Source of the DNA: Hydractinia symbiolongicarpus
Taxonomy: Eukaryota; Cnidaria; Hydrozoa; Anthoathecata; Hydractiniidae
DNA length: 64,000 bases
Direction of reading: 5' to 3'
Assembly (NCBI RefSeq): GCF_029227915.1
Contig: NC_079880.1
Coordinates: 14,214,001 to 14,278,000 of the forward strand
Shown: positions 1 through 12,519 of the stretch, in pieces
Layout: each line of letters starts with the position of its first letter
Numbering within the stretch: position 1 is the first letter of the stretch
The notes under the pieces: model-generated
The model's input: only the letters and a program-made list of their open reading frames with translations
The model's database searches: none
What the model was told of the DNA's origin: nothing
Made by a program: the position numbers and the translations under genes

Positions 1-2239
1 AAAAGTCAGAAAGTTGAAGGCATTAAAATTCTGAAATTTTTGAAACATGGCAACAGTTGTGAAGGAGCTAGCCAAACAATTGAAGTCATAGAATTAACCC
101 CTTCCCTCTCTTTTTACCCCACTGTACTATTCCGATAGAACGTCATATTTTTGGGATGGACTGTTACTATAAGCCAAACATGAATGTCGGCTCATAACTT
201 TAAGTCATTTCTAAAGAAATTCCAGGTTATTACTTGCGTGACTCCAGGATTTCTTTTCAGGGGCACAGGGTGAAACACATTTGTATCCAAGGCTCTTCTT
301 ACCACTTTCCTCAACTGAAACGCATATCGATATATAGTATTTGAAATAGGTTGATGTTCTACCTACATTTTTATGATACGAATGTATTAGGGTCAATTTT
401 TTGTCAAAATGAGAAAAGCATTGGTTCCAGTATATAAAAGACAATTTTGCAAATGAAATTTTTTACTGCCAATGTAGAAGAATACACTAATCAAATAAAA
501 TATTTAGACTGTGGATTGATCATTGATTGAGTTCCTGGTTTCTGTATCTCACATCAGACGTCAGGTTTCTTTAATTCGACGTTGTCTCTGTCGCTTTTAT
601 CGGGAATCTTTCCATTTCCCTATTGAACATTTAGAAAACAACCTACAATACTTGTAGTAATTAGTTCAGCGTATAGATCGTTCCAATACAAGTTGTTTAC
701 AAAAGAGCTTCGGCGTAGCAAGTATTTGGGGCGGATTTTTACAAGGGTCTTTCAATCCCTTTTTTAATAATTGGCTTTTACCAAACCTAGTAATTGTCCA
801 TTTGCGAAGATATATTCGCGCAAAATTCTTTGAAACTATACATTCGCGAAATTACATTCTTGAGAAATCTAAAAAACTGGAAATTCGCAAAATTATTTTT
901 TCGGGAAAGTTTATTTCCTTATGTTAGACTTTGTAAAATCAGTGTATAAGATACAAGCAGAATGACTGAAAAATATCACTTGCTAAAAATATCACTTACT
1001 TTGGCCTCTTACTTCGTATGCTTATTTTACCATTTCCACAAATTTTGTGCAAACAGCTTATAAAACAATAGTGAAAAATGACAAAATAATCCATAAGACT
1101 TTTCACAAGTACCACACTTGTTAAAAGCAACCTCCCTGTAAGCAATACCAAATACATCAACTGACAGTTTGGGTTTAACAAGTGTTTGCTTCAATTTATT
1201 ATATGTTTGGTAAGTTAGCAATTAATAATTACAGCTGGAAAAAACAGGCGTTGTAAACTATAGGAGACATGCAGATCTGCAACATGGGTATAGAAAAAAA
1301 TGTAAAATCTGTTTATTATTTTCGATATCACGTCGTCTATAGAAATTGTCACCCATGAGTTGCAGTTCTGGGAAAGCAGAGGAGGGTGACCTCAATTTTT
1401 TGCTAAATAATAGTATTTTTTAAAAAAAACGTAAATAAAGAGTGTTTTTAAACTGAAATGTGTTTTCTTTTTTTTCGTAGCCTATCAGGACCGTTCAAAT
1501 TAAATCTTGCACTGCAAGCCCTGTAAAAAATGTGACGTCGTTATTTCAATAATTCCGCGCAAAATTTTGAAATTTGTGTAAATGTAGCTATGTTTACACA
1601 GATCACCAGAAATTCTTGCAGCGCATTAGAGATTTTAAAAAAACGGGACATTTCTCTTAATATTATGATTGTACCTATCTGTTGTATATTCTTTAATAGT
1701 CGAATACAGAGAAAAAGGGAAAAAGACAGAAGTGATATTCGCACGACTTTAATTTTCACCTCCCCTTCGATGTTAATGTCAGCTCGGATAGAAATAAATC
1801 AAGTATTGCACCAAATATGAAAACAGCCACAACAAAAGACTTTCTCTTAATAACTTTAAACCATTACCTCTGAACCTCTCAAGTCACTACCACAGGGACT
1901 TAATTAACTTCTTTTTCGATATTGCGCGAATATATACTATACCATATAACATGATTTCTGTGCTTCATCTGTTAAGAGTTATTGCTTTACAAGGTGAAAA
2001 ATCAGGAATATTAACAAATCATGAGATTAATGACACCATATTTTTTGTAGAATGTTATTTTTCACGAGAAACCCCCCTTTTATATATATAATCATAAATA
2101 CATTATATAGATACCTGATTCAAGGAAATTAACGATCACAAATTATTACGAAGGAAATTAAATGCCTGTAACAATTTATAAAAAGGAAGCGATTTACCTC
2201 AACTGACTTATTAAAAGTTTTAAAAAAACGAGTGTATAT
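1..2239. other. AT-rich intergenic stretch, no gene seen
   Basis: No reading frame here resembles a protein family and the longest open stretches (60-77 codons) look like chance. At about 790-910 there are several short TTCGCGAA/ATTCGCAAAA-type words related to the TIR element near 36 kb, so this may hold a decayed copy. The rest is featureless AT-rich DNA. Confidence 0.5.
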
Positions 2240-2433
2240 CACCTATCGCACTTTGTAATCCCGTCGCAATTTTGTAATCCTGTCACACCTTTGTAATCCC
2301 ATCGCACTTTGTAATCTCATCGCACTTTGTAATCCTGTCGCAGTTTGTAGTCTTGTCGCACTTTGTAATCCCGTCGCACTTTGTAATCCCATCGCACTTT
2401 GTAATCTATATTTGTCGCACTTTGTAATCCCTT
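2240..2433. repeat. 19-bp tandem repeat (about 10 copies)
   Basis: The unit is close to CGTCGCACTTTGTAATCCC, repeated head to tail about ten times. Substitutions are scattered (CCGTC, CCATC, CTGTC variants), with one short disruption near 2406. It is a minisatellite with no open frame of interest. Confidence 0.9.
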
Positions 2434-2924
2434 AAAATTAATGGGATTTTTTTATCGGTACATCACATTTATCTTCTTTCACGTGATTTTAAATACTTTA
2501 TCTTCAGATATTTCTAATCTAATGAGAAGAATAAATATTGGGTATTTCGTGCATATAAAGGAGAAAGTTCTTTTATTACACTTTTAGAACAATATCGTAT
2601 TTTTCTGCAGGTAACACTTTTCTTTTTTTTACATTAATATGTGTTCATCTTTTTTAAACATAGAAATTTATCTAGAATTTTGTGATTAACTCAGACTCAA
2701 TAACTCTGTCTTTTTAAAATAAATCATCTATAAACAAATCAAATGTTGCGTTGGTGAATTGGTTTTGGTAAAATGTGACTCTCTAGGAACAGAAACCATT
2801 TTTACACGTTTTATTTGTAAATACCTTATATTCCTATTGTTTACATTTACTTTGGGAAAATAAATATACAGTTAACTGATTGTCAATTTGGTTACCGGTC
2901 CAATAAATAGATAACGAACATGAC

Positions 2925-3545
2925 AACAGCTCTTTGCTTAGGCAACATGCGAAAGAAAGTGAACGGAGGACTGTCGAGGCAGCTTTTATAGACTTGTCCA
3001 AAGCGTTTGATACACTGAGTCATAGAACATTTTTTAATGAACTTCACGCGTACGGCGTGACGAAAGTGGAGTTTCAATGAGGACTTTTTATTTTCTAGAA
3101 AGCCTCACGTTCATCTACAGAGCCACACATCAGATATCGAAGCATGTCTGCCAGGAGTTTTTACAGGAATCGATTTTGGGGCCATTACTGTGTTGTAATG
3201 ACTTTGTTGATCATTTCTAACCAACAAATACTGTAACGTACGCCGATGATACCGTGATCTATTGCTCGTGTAAAATCACAGAACCATCGAAACGACACTG
3301 AAAAAAGAACTTGTAAAAATAGGAATTTACTTTAACGAAAACGAGTTGGTCATTAATATGAATATTGGGCAATTATATCTTCGGAACGTCGAAGAGAATA
3401 GCGTCTTAATCATATCAACTTCAAATAAAGTACAAAAGTCAGACAATCAACAACATTATGTCTTACCCTTATCTTGGTCACGTGTTAGACAATAGTTGCA
3501 CCTTGAATGAAAACTTTAAAGCATACTACAAAAAATGTACAATGC
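2925..3545 (+). pseudogene. decayed non-LTR retrotransposon reverse transcriptase
   Basis: Reading across frames on the plus strand gives reverse-transcriptase landmarks in the right order: AFIDLSKAFDTLSH near 2980, a degraded G-x-L-Q-x-SILGPLL block near 3150-3190, and YADDTVIY with the catalytic aspartate pair near 3240. Further on are ENELVIN near 3340 and a YLGHVLDNSCTLNENF-like block near 3470. Stops and frameshifts separate the blocks, so the copy is dead. The motif order is that of the RT domain of LINE ORF2; the clade was not determined. Confidence 0.85.
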
Positions 3546-3897
3546 ATTAATGACAAATCTGCGATCACACTGCCACCCAGGATGCAACCATGCAAGTTTA
3601 TATTTCGACCATATTATCAATATGGACATACACAAACACGGCCAAATTAACACCTTTAAAACGGCACGTGGAATGAATAATAAAAACTGCCGACAATTAA
3701 AACATAACTAACAAAAAAGCCGGCCAATTTTATACGTAAATTCTTCAACGGAGACGTTTGTTCAAATTTTCAAGGATAATTTAAAATTTAGGGGCCTTTG
3801 TGTGCCCCGACGGGGATTATACCGTAAAACAATGGGACCATCGTAGTATAAATTCTAATTAATTAATCTATGCATTTGAGAAAGCAGCACTTTCGCA

Positions 3898-4080
3898 ACG
3901 AACTGATTCTCTATGAAGAAACCGATTCGACGACTTTGAAAAACTGATTTGACCACTCGAAAACCTAATTTGACGACACAAAAAAAAAACTGATTCGACG
4001 ACACAAAAAAGATTAGACGACACAAAAAGACTGATTCAGCGACACAAAAAAATGATTTGACAACTTCATAAACCGAATTA
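3898..4080. repeat. degenerate short tandem repeat (ACTGATTCGACGACACAAAA-like)
   Basis: A loose repeat of about 22-26 bp built around GATTCGACGAC followed by an A-rich spacer. At least six degenerate copies are visible. It lies directly after the LINE remnant and may have arisen from its 3' flank, but nothing proves that. Confidence 0.7.
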
Positions 4081-5340
4081 CCGCTTTATAAAAGGCTATA
4101 ATTAACACTAACACTATAATTCCGTTTTCTTTACTCCCGTCACTTGTCATTTTGTCCTGCTTTCTACGTTCGCTTGCGAACATAGGGAACCAATTACACT
4201 CTGCAAATCCTTGTATATTAACTCGCTGTGCGAACGTTTTTGGGAGTGTGACCAGAAAATCGAAACGTTGTCCGCTTTGGCCTACGGGTGTAAACAGTGT
4301 CGGTTTTGTCGGTTGCTGACTGCAGAGCAATCAATAACTAGTTTTATCCGTGTAAAAGAATGACGAAAAACTGCTCTTTTATTTATTTATTTTTTTTTTT
4401 GGCTAAAAGATTGCAGTTTATTGATCAATAAAGTCATCAGCCTTTTTTTCGGTCTGTAATGTGAAGTGTGGCGCACGCTTGCTACACACGGGAGGCATAA
4501 TATTTTAAGGGGGCTGGGGGCAGAATATTCTATTACAACACGGGGGTCAGTATTATAAATGACCGAAATAAGTTTGTACTATGTACAGGAAACTTACAAA
4601 GCGGTATAAGGTTAATTCTTAGTAATTAAGCACACAAAGACTCCTGTTTAAATAATGTTACCCGTTAACAAAATAAACAATAAAATTAGACCAACGCCAG
4701 GAGATTTCTTTCTCGTGCTCTTTTGATTTAGGGTTTACCTTTTCAGTTCTTTATTGTTCAGCATCATTGGTTTGATTGGAACAAAATTCTCTGAATGATA
4801 TAGATAAATAGATGTGCATTTTTACATGACTAGCTAGCTAGCCTCACAAAAATATGGAAGGATTCCTTGTCTATATATTATTATTTTTGTTTGTAAATAT
4901 TTTGTATGTTAGCTATAGCTAGCTAGCTAGCTAAGCCATACCTATCATGACAAAAAGGTTTATCTCAATCAACTCAATATTTGTTCGGGTTTAACAATAT
5001 GACTTTTTTTGTAAAATTCTAACTTACAGATGAATTCTTTCTGTTGTTTACATTTTCACCAGTAAGATTTTTTGGCTCTGACATATGCCAGAGCCTTGAT
5101 ACATAGATGAGTTGCAAATGTTTACAAATTTCCAACTATGCGCGTGCATCTTAACAGTCAATAAAAGAAAGACCACATATTAAAAAATTTGACTATTTCC
5201 ATCAATTTAAAGATTTAAGGAATAAATGATCTAAAAGGAGCTGGAATTGGTTTTTCTTAACTATCATTTTCTCTTTTTAATTATTTTGAAAAGAAAGTTA
5301 CTTTTTTAACTTGATTTCTTTGATCGTTGCGGTCTGTTCT
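4081..5340. other. intergenic, no gene; AGCT palindrome clusters
   Basis: No coding signal. Short self-complementary clusters of the type GCTAGCTAGC occur near 4833-4846 and 4912-4935. The same word recurs near 11.83, 11.98, 19.29, 19.40, 21.11 and 38.99 kb, so it is a recurring sequence word in this genome. No function can be assigned. Confidence 0.4.
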
Positions 5341-5702
5341 AGATAGATAGATATATAGATGATGTGCATATTTTACATGGCTAGCCTCACAAATATCGAG
5401 GGATATACCCTGTCTATTATTTCCAGGAGGGGCCATGGCTTAGATGGAGAGTCCTAGAGTATTTAATGCTCATTTTGAGCTACGCAGACCCAATTAGTAG
5501 GGCCCACTCTCTACTGGACAACTCCCGGCAACATCCAACGGCCCACACAGTGTGCCATCTCCCCAATTTCCCTCACATGGCTTGGGTTAACCCGGGGCTA
5601 TGGTAACATTCACTTGCCCATGTTAAATCGCCGTCAAGAGGAATCGAACCCCGGTCTCCCGCACAGAGTACGAAAGCTATAACCACTAATCTACGGCGCC
5701 AC
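5341..5702 (-). mobile_element. tRNA-derived SINE
   Basis: Read on the minus strand from about 5702, the element starts with a tRNA-like head. It has an A-box-like TAGATTAGTGG and a perfect RNA polymerase III B box, GGTTCGATTCC. An unrelated body follows, running down to a GATA-type microsatellite at about 5341-5360. A second diverged copy with the same body lies at about 41.99-42.69 kb, which confirms a dispersed family. A functional tRNA gene is unlikely because the head continues into the shared body. Confidence 0.85.
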
Positions 5703-6179
5703 ATTTCTACTTTATATTTATTGCCTGTGTGTGCATGTCCATTGTTTTAGACGCAAAATCAAAACAACTACGTCATGCTGCAACTCATCTATAATAGACG
5801 AGTTTCATTGTGACGCGTGCTGTTTATATAATCCCCAGACCTCTTACGGAAAGCGAAAGGCAAAATCATGCAGCCAGTGAGATGTGGACCAGTCCATACC
5901 AGACTTTATTTTCAGGTAGAGGCTTCTTTTAATCTTGAAAATAAACTATAGCTTGCAAGTATTTTAGATTTAGAACATTCTTTTGATCCTAAAAATAAAA
6001 TATAGCTTGCATGTATAGTTTATATTTAGAACATGATACTAAAATATGCTAGTAGCCACAATGCAAAAATATTTAACTATGATTTGACTTTCTTAAGATA
6101 TGCATTTTTTGCCTGTTGATTTTTTTGATATTTTTTGCGCTTATGCAAGAATCCCGTAAAAACGTAAACTTTCCCTTTA
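5703..6179. other. intergenic, no gene seen
   Basis: AT-rich, with a locally repeated phrase (ATAGCTTGCA..GTAT, TTTAGAACAT) near 5950-6035. No coding signal. Confidence 0.4.
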
Positions 6180-6420
6180 TGCCATAAGGCTCAAGTTTCT
6201 TAAAGAAATGTTGTGGTCTACTGTGTCAAAAGCTTTCTGTAGATCTATGAATACTCCACACAAAAAATTGTCCCTATCCAAAGCCAGGTAATGCAATTAA
6301 GGAAAGGGAAGTTGAGTGGGGTTTGCGAAATCCAAATTGCCTGTGTAAGATGACATTGTGTTTAGATAAAAATGAATTTAATGAAGCATGTACAAGTTTT
6401 TCAAAAGTATGTTAAAGTAT
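6180..6420 (-). pseudogene. LINE reverse-transcriptase fragment
   Basis: On the minus strand, two frames together give KLVHASLNSFLSKHNVI, HRQFGFRKPHSTSLSLI and, after a frameshift, CGVFIDLQKAFDTVDHN. This is the N-terminal half of a non-LTR RT domain (the QFGFRKxHST and D-L-x-KAFDTVDH blocks). Only the fragment remains, about 300 bases upstream of the consortin-like start codon. Confidence 0.85.
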
Positions 6421-6717
6421 GTTAAAACTGAAAGAGTTGCTAGTTCAGACGCTTGGTTCTTGTGTTTGGCATTCACAAGTGTAAACACCCTCCACTTGTC
6501 TCTGGCATGAAAAAAATAACAAAAGCAAAGTTAAAACTTTTGTTTAAAACATATTCAGCAAGCATAAAAAATATCAAAAATAAAGATTGTACAACAATCA
6601 AGTTTTGGTGGGCAAAATTAGGGAGTGTAAAATCTGTATGAACAGAAGCCTTTGTTTTTAAGTATCTTATACTGACCCATACTTTACTGCTGAGTGTCCT
6701 CCTTTTTAGCACTAAAA

Positions 6718-9127
6718 ATGACTGATGCAGAGGAGAAACCTAATAAACAAGGCGTTGATGTACAAGAAGATGACATGGAAGACCAAGAAGAAATGGAAAG
6801 TAGTGGTGGTAATGGCGAAGTACCTAAAACAGAAACAAAACAATCAGTTTCAGAATATCAAAAGGAACAGAAGCAACCAAAATTAAACAAAAAAGAAAGC
6901 TTAAAAGAATTTCTGGTCATGAAAGGTGAAAATGAGGAAGAAATTACGTTGGAAAATGAAGGACTTGATGATGTGATTGATAAAGATGAGAGCAGTTTAA
7001 CAGATGATGAGAGGATGCTATTGTACGAAAAAGCGATGAGTTTCAAGAATCGCGGCAACATTAAACATGCTTTACTTTGTTTTCTTGGTTGTTTAAAAGG
7101 CTTGAAGCCATCTTCAAAGTCAAGATTTACCATGCTGCCTCAGTGTTTGACACATGTGTCAGAAATATACGCTGTAGCAGGGGACTACCAGAAGGCTGTT
7201 GAGTTTATGCAAGGAACTAAACTGTATTACGAAACAGCTATTATCGAAGCTGGAATACAAGTAGATCAGTACAAAAAAGAAACTGGTACCAAATACCATC
7301 CATTGGATTTAGATCCGTGTTTAGATGAAGCAAGGCGAGCAAATGAATATGAAAGATTATCGAATTCTTGTCTCAAGCAAGGAAAGTTCCAATTGGCTTT
7401 GGAATATTGTGGAAAAGCAACCAAGTTGCGGCAACAGGTTTATGGAGATAAGCATCACCTCACTGTTAAAACCCTGGACCTGTTTACCTTGATATATGCC
7501 GAGATGGGTAAAAGTCAATATTCCGAAGCTATGAGTAAATATGCTGATATTGCAAAAACTTTAAAAGAATCACAGCAAGAAGAGGAAATAAAGAAGGAGA
7601 ATCAAGAGAGTCTGCAGGTGACCTTTTCTGATAAAAAACAGATGATCTTTAAACTACTAAAATACATCTGGATTACAATTTTCAACATTTACATTCTGAT
7701 GCTGACATGTTACAGCTTTAGAATGGAAGCTTGTGCAAGGGAGCAAAACTTTTTTTTCTATGTCCTATGGAAGTGTTTCAGCTTTTCTGATATACTTTCA
7801 TAACAGTAGACTATCTTGTACCATTTGACAGAGTCGCTTCTGTTTTATTGCAAGTTATAAACTAAAAAATATTCTAGCAAAAAAACAGATATTTTTATGT
7901 TCCTTTCGTAAGGTGCATTAAATGTGTTTTGTGATGCAATGCCATAAAAGCTAGCTCTTCAGAGACTATTAACTCATTTGCATTAGAATTTTCTTCCTAA
8001 TCTCCTAAAAAAATTAAACGTTTGCAGGCAAATTTTTGATCTTGTGATTTTTTGGCTTAGAATGACAAAAACTCTAACAAAGAAGTAGAACAAAAAGAAG
8101 AAAATGAAGTAGAAAAACAAGAAGAAGAAAAAGATACAAGCATGGCTGAGAAAGTCGATGAGAAGACAGAAAGGTGAGAATAATATTACATTAAGACTAC
8201 CTCGGGGAAAAAAATCCACAGGAATTTGCAGTATAAAGCATAAAGTGATAACATTACTCTCTAAGAACTCCGGAATAAAGCTGCAGCACAACTATTTTAA
8301 AGAAATAGACAGACATCAAGCAATAATATATCTAGATAGAAGTCAACTGTTCAATCAAATAACAGAACACGCATTTAGGTGTAATGCCTTTTACTTATAT
8401 TTTGCATGTATTAGTTAATATAAGAGATGAATTTTGTTGAACGTAAGTAAAAATTAAATTTGCGCTTTCCACGCCTCGTTAATCCTTCTCAATTTTATGT
8501 CCTCCTCAAACTCTTTAAATCTTATTTATAAGATTTATTAACAACTTCTCATCAAATCTTCTCAAGTTTAGTTTTCTAACCCGTCGCATGTTTTTATTTT
8601 CAAAATGCATAGAAATGCTACGTGTATAGAAATAATTTGTTCTTCCTTCATGGCATCATCTTTACTCTATAAAAACAAGTGGCAACCCTGAAATTGGCTT
8701 AAGTGGTACACTAAATGCACATTTACCTGTTTGTTTGTTTGTTTGTTTGTTTGTTTGTTTGTTTGTTTGTTTGTTTGTTTGTTTGTTTGTTTGTTTGCGA
8801 ATACATCCTTTGATTTATGTTTCATATTTCACTAGAAAAACTGAACCAGCGGAAGACGAGGAAAAAGATATCTTGACAACCCAAAGAAACCATATCACTT
8901 TCTCACAGAAAGAAGAGTCCAGAAATGCTTCCCTACGACAAATCACAAGCTGTCAGTTTTTCATCTTCTTCATATTCTCTGCATTTCTTGCAATTCTTCT
9001 CACCATGATTTGGTGTCATGTAACAGAATCACAAGCTTGTCCTTCTCAGAAGTACATCTACACGCAAGCCAGATATTGGTATTACTTCTACTTCAAAACA
9101 GCGGCTACGAACGAGAGTTTTTACTGA
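6718..9127 (+). CDS. CNST: consortin-like single-pass membrane protein
   Basis: Exons 6718-7617, 8061-8173 and 8836-9127 join in phase (0, then 2) and encode 434 residues. Residues 1-95 are acidic and low in complexity. A helical TPR-like block follows at about 100-285, with CFLGCLKGL near 121 and LPQCLTHVSEIYAVAGDYQK near 141-160. From memory, that second block matches the conserved region of vertebrate consortin in residue pattern. After a charged linker there is one hydrophobic segment (about 379-398) and a short Tyr/Cys-containing C-terminus, again as in consortin. Vertebrate consortin is a trans-Golgi protein that sorts connexins to the cell surface; it is about 725 residues long, so this form is shorter. 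The ATG at 6718 is the first usable one. An in-frame extension to 6694 would need GTG, and a splice-acceptor-like TTTTTAG ends at 6709, so a 5' UTR intron or trans-spliced leader is likely. Confidence 0.8.
8729..8798. repeat. (TGTT)n microsatellite
   Basis: About 17 uninterrupted copies of a TGTT/GTTT tetranucleotide lie in the second intron of the consortin-like gene, some 37 bases before the last exon. The Val/Cys-rich open frame it produces is an artefact of the repeat. Confidence 0.95.
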
Positions 9128-11219
9128 TGGTAATTTGTCCGCCCGTTTCCAGGTGCATTGAAGTTTCTGTTTGGATTGGAATATTCCGTTATTTGATGGT
9201 ATAGCTATTTTATTCTTTTTTTGAAAACATGACTGTGTTTTATTTACTCGTTTTTCCATTATTTATCAGACCGATTTTTTTTTATCTTTTGCTATACGAT
9301 CTTTCTGCGATTTTTTAGATATTTATTAACAGAGGATGAATATATTTATATATGTTTTTCATACCATTTATGCTTGAATTATTATTTTTTCGTGCAAAAT
9401 TTTTATGTTACCTTACTGTTTCGATGGGAGAATCGTTGAGCATTATTTTATTCAATTTCGACAAAGTGGCACTCGTTAAATATTAGTATTTTTGCGCCCA
9501 CTGTGCAAGCAATTTTTAGATACACGCTAAAATCTTGTGAACTTCAGGTTTGACAGTAGTATTCTTGGAATCAAAACTTTTGAAGTATAATAGAGTTTAA
9601 AGAATACCTTATCTGGGAATTGAAATGTAGGCGCAACATTTAAGCGATTGAGCTTCTTCATGAAAACTTATGAGGTAGAAACAACCTAACCTATGAAAAT
9701 AAATTTGCATAAAAGCAGAAGATATCATTCGCAATGTTTTCTTCCGTGTTTTACTCTATTCCCGCGTTCTTGAGTTGTCTGTAAATTCAGGATAAAATTC
9801 CACTTACACTTAAATTATAGGAGACATTCGAGGTTACTCTTTCGCAATTCTTGATTCCGTAATTTCAATAAAAATCTGCAATTTTTTCCCGCATTTTGCG
9901 CAATTCTTGAGGTCGTATTCGCTTATTAACTTATATTTTACAGTCAATTTTTTGCAGACTATTTCCTCCCTGGAGATTTGCTTAGGCCTTACCTTTTAAC
10001 CGATGCAAAATAAGTTATATGCCAAGCACCGATATGCTCGCCGTTATTGGATGTGTTACTTGATGATTTAGTGTCTTAGTGCCAAAAGGTCTTTTAGATT
10101 TTTAAATTTAGATAGCTGGTGTGTATATTTTCTAGATTGTATGATTTTTATTGTTAAAAGAAGAGTTTGTATATAATTTGAAATAATATATTTAGTAACT
10201 TTATACAGTTTTAGTTTTGTCTTCTCTCCCACAATAACTTTTTGGATGAATGAAACCCCCGTGCCTATTTTTGACTCTTATACCAATCAAAAACGAATTG
10301 GAGTCCTGCTCAAACTCGGAACAAAGATAGTTTGGGGTTAAATGTATCAAGGTGTTGATCCTAACGTTGTGTTGACAGGGTTTTCCCATGTACCAGTTTT
10401 TTTAAAAGTCAGACCAAATATGTTGTCAGGTTCTAAAAATGTCTGATGTTAATATGTTTGGAATTTTATCTGTTTCGATTTAAGACTACTTACAAACAAA
10501 AAACGTTATCTTAAAAGAAGGAATCTTTGCGCTTCTTATTTTTGTGGAATATATTTTAGCGATTTTTGACCTTATTCGCAACATTAAACTTTTAGGAGCA
10601 ATCGCATAAAGTCAATCGCAACAAAAATTCAGCACTTTTCACACTTTTTAATCACGAAAATAAATCTCGTGAAAATTTCTTCACTCTTTAAAAATTAAAC
10701 AAAAGATTATAGTCATGTTTCAGAAAGAAAATTTCTCAAGTTTAAACTACCAAGACTGGGACTCCTATCCATTATAGCACTGTTCTGCTGCATTGGTACA
10801 TGGTTATGGTGAAGCTCGTTACCGAAGAGTTTAACAATGCGATCCAGATTGATTCAGTATTTTAAAGAGGCACCAAATGCGCCTAAAACTGTAAGTGGTG
10901 ATGCCATATTTATTCATCTGATCATGTAACAAATTGTCTTACTCCAAAACGCATCGGTGTGTGCTGGTGCTGGTGTTGATTCCCGTGCTTTGATGCGCGG
11001 GTTGTAGCAGCTAAAGCTAGGGATAAAGACTATATTCTTGGTGCTCTTCTGCCTTGGCTAAAGACACTTCATCAAGTTTGATAGCTTTACTCGGTTTAAT
11101 AGTTATTATTTCTGTGTCAAGTCGAGTGGTCCGTATAACGTAGAGTGTAGGTATTATACTCATGTTTTGCTATCCTAATAGACCTAAGAAATTCGGGAAA
11201 AATGACTAAATATTAAACT
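9128..11219. other. intergenic, no gene seen
   Basis: Likely contains the 3' UTR of the consortin-like gene; AATAAA-type words occur near 9699 and 9867. Scattered ATTCGCAA / TCGCGAAAA-like words near 9890-9920 and 10570-10680 may be decayed copies of the short TIR element seen at 36 kb. No coding exon is supported. Confidence 0.4.
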
Positions 11220-11720
11220 TGTGGAGGTTGTGAGTCAAGTTGTTAAACAATGTCGCACATTCATGCAAGTACAAAAAAAATTTATCGCAACTTCGGTTTA
11301 ACAAAAACACAGAAAACAGCCTGCCATTAACGCTGCACTGAGCGCTTATTACAGGTAAACCGTGTTGCACATGCGTTAATGCTTAATACCCTTTTAGCAC
11401 AGTCAATAATATTTTATTTCGCAGAATAAGTTTCAGTAACCATTAACAAATTAATCATTACACCGGACTAAGCACTTGGTACAGGTTAACTGTTTCACAC
11501 ATGTGTATAGGCTTTTCCCAAAAATAGCCTTTCCAAAAAAAACGTATCACAACTTCAATTTAAACAAAAAACACACAAAACAGCCCGTTGTTAACACCAG
11601 ATTAAACGTTCATTACAGGTAAACCGTGTCACACATGAGTAATAGGCGTAATACCATATTTTAACAAACCTGTATATATCACAACGGTTTAAATAAAAAA
11701 ACACAGCAAACCGCCCACTA
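11220..11720. repeat. degenerate tandem repeat of about 120 bp
   Basis: Three to four diverged copies share the order CAACTTCGGTTTAA, AACACAGAAAACAGCC, ATTACAGGTAAACCGTG, CACATGCGTTAAT and TTAATACC. Copies begin near 11283, 11400 (partial), 11540 and 11685 (partial). No open frame spans them. Confidence 0.75.
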
Positions 11721-12519
11721 TTGCTCTGTCCAGCTAAAAAAATTTACTTTGCCGAGTAAGTTTTTATGACAATAATGTGTAGTTACATAACTATATAGCA
11801 TCATAAAAATTATCAAATAAGAAATTTGTTATAGCTAGCTAAAAACTTTTGGCTACTTTCACTTATTAGCCTGAGGTAGCTAGATAGCCACAACCCCAAC
11901 ATAATAAAATATAAATAGCTATACCAAACTGAATAAGAACTTTAAAAATAGGAATAAATACGGCTAGGTATAGCTAGCTAGCTTCAGCTGCCTCGAAATC
12001 TACGTTCCTATCTAAAATCTTAAAATTGGTTTGTGTAAAATTTATACAAGGCTATAGAAAACGTGATAATATATTTTTTATATTTCTATACAGTTATGTG
12101 ATGAGCAGCTATCATGAGAAATATAAAGGGGTGAAGCGTTAAGGTGCAGTCAAGTGCTTCAAGAGAAAATGGGAAACGATTAAGTGTGTAAAAGCAATGT
12201 AAAACCAGTCCTTCCTTGTGGACTCGCGGTTACGATATTCTGGTGAATTCGTGGAAGCACCGGCCTAAAATTAACGCCAGGTTGCGTAAACACCTGAAAC
12301 AAATAAGGTTTCTGATTGTTTAATCAAATCTAAGTCCGGAGCAAAAAGGGTTGACAGGCTTAATACTCCGGATTAACGGTCCGGGTTATTGATCGGCTAG
12401 GTGGCTAGGTCTTTGCAGTGGTGAAAATCGTGGTAAAAAGGGATGTGGCTTTAAAAAGATGTATAAAAAGGTTGAAAAAAACAGATACTATGGTTGTTGC
12501 AGCATTGTTCAGGCGTGGT
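11721..12519. other. intergenic, no gene seen
   Basis: AT-rich DNA with TAGCTAGC clusters near 11830-11990. A 61-codon open stretch at 12418-12603 runs into the repeat array and has no recognisable domain, so it is not called as a gene. Confidence 0.4.

Noticed and set aside
5630-5702. tRNA gene on the minus strand
   Set aside because: The B box is perfect, but the sequence continues into a body shared with the 42-kb copy, so it is a SINE head.
6858-7133. Antisense open frame over the consortin-like exon
   Set aside because: It is a shadow of the acidic, Lys-rich coding strand with no recognisable motif.
7618-7803. Extension of the consortin-like frame past the first exon
   Set aside because: The CAG|GTGACC donor and the in-phase exon at 8061 fit the protein better; the extension looks like intron read-through.
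8735-8810. Val/Cys/Leu-Phe repeat at the start of the open frame ending at 9127
   Set aside because: It is translation of the (TGTT)n microsatellite; the exon begins at the acceptor before 8836.
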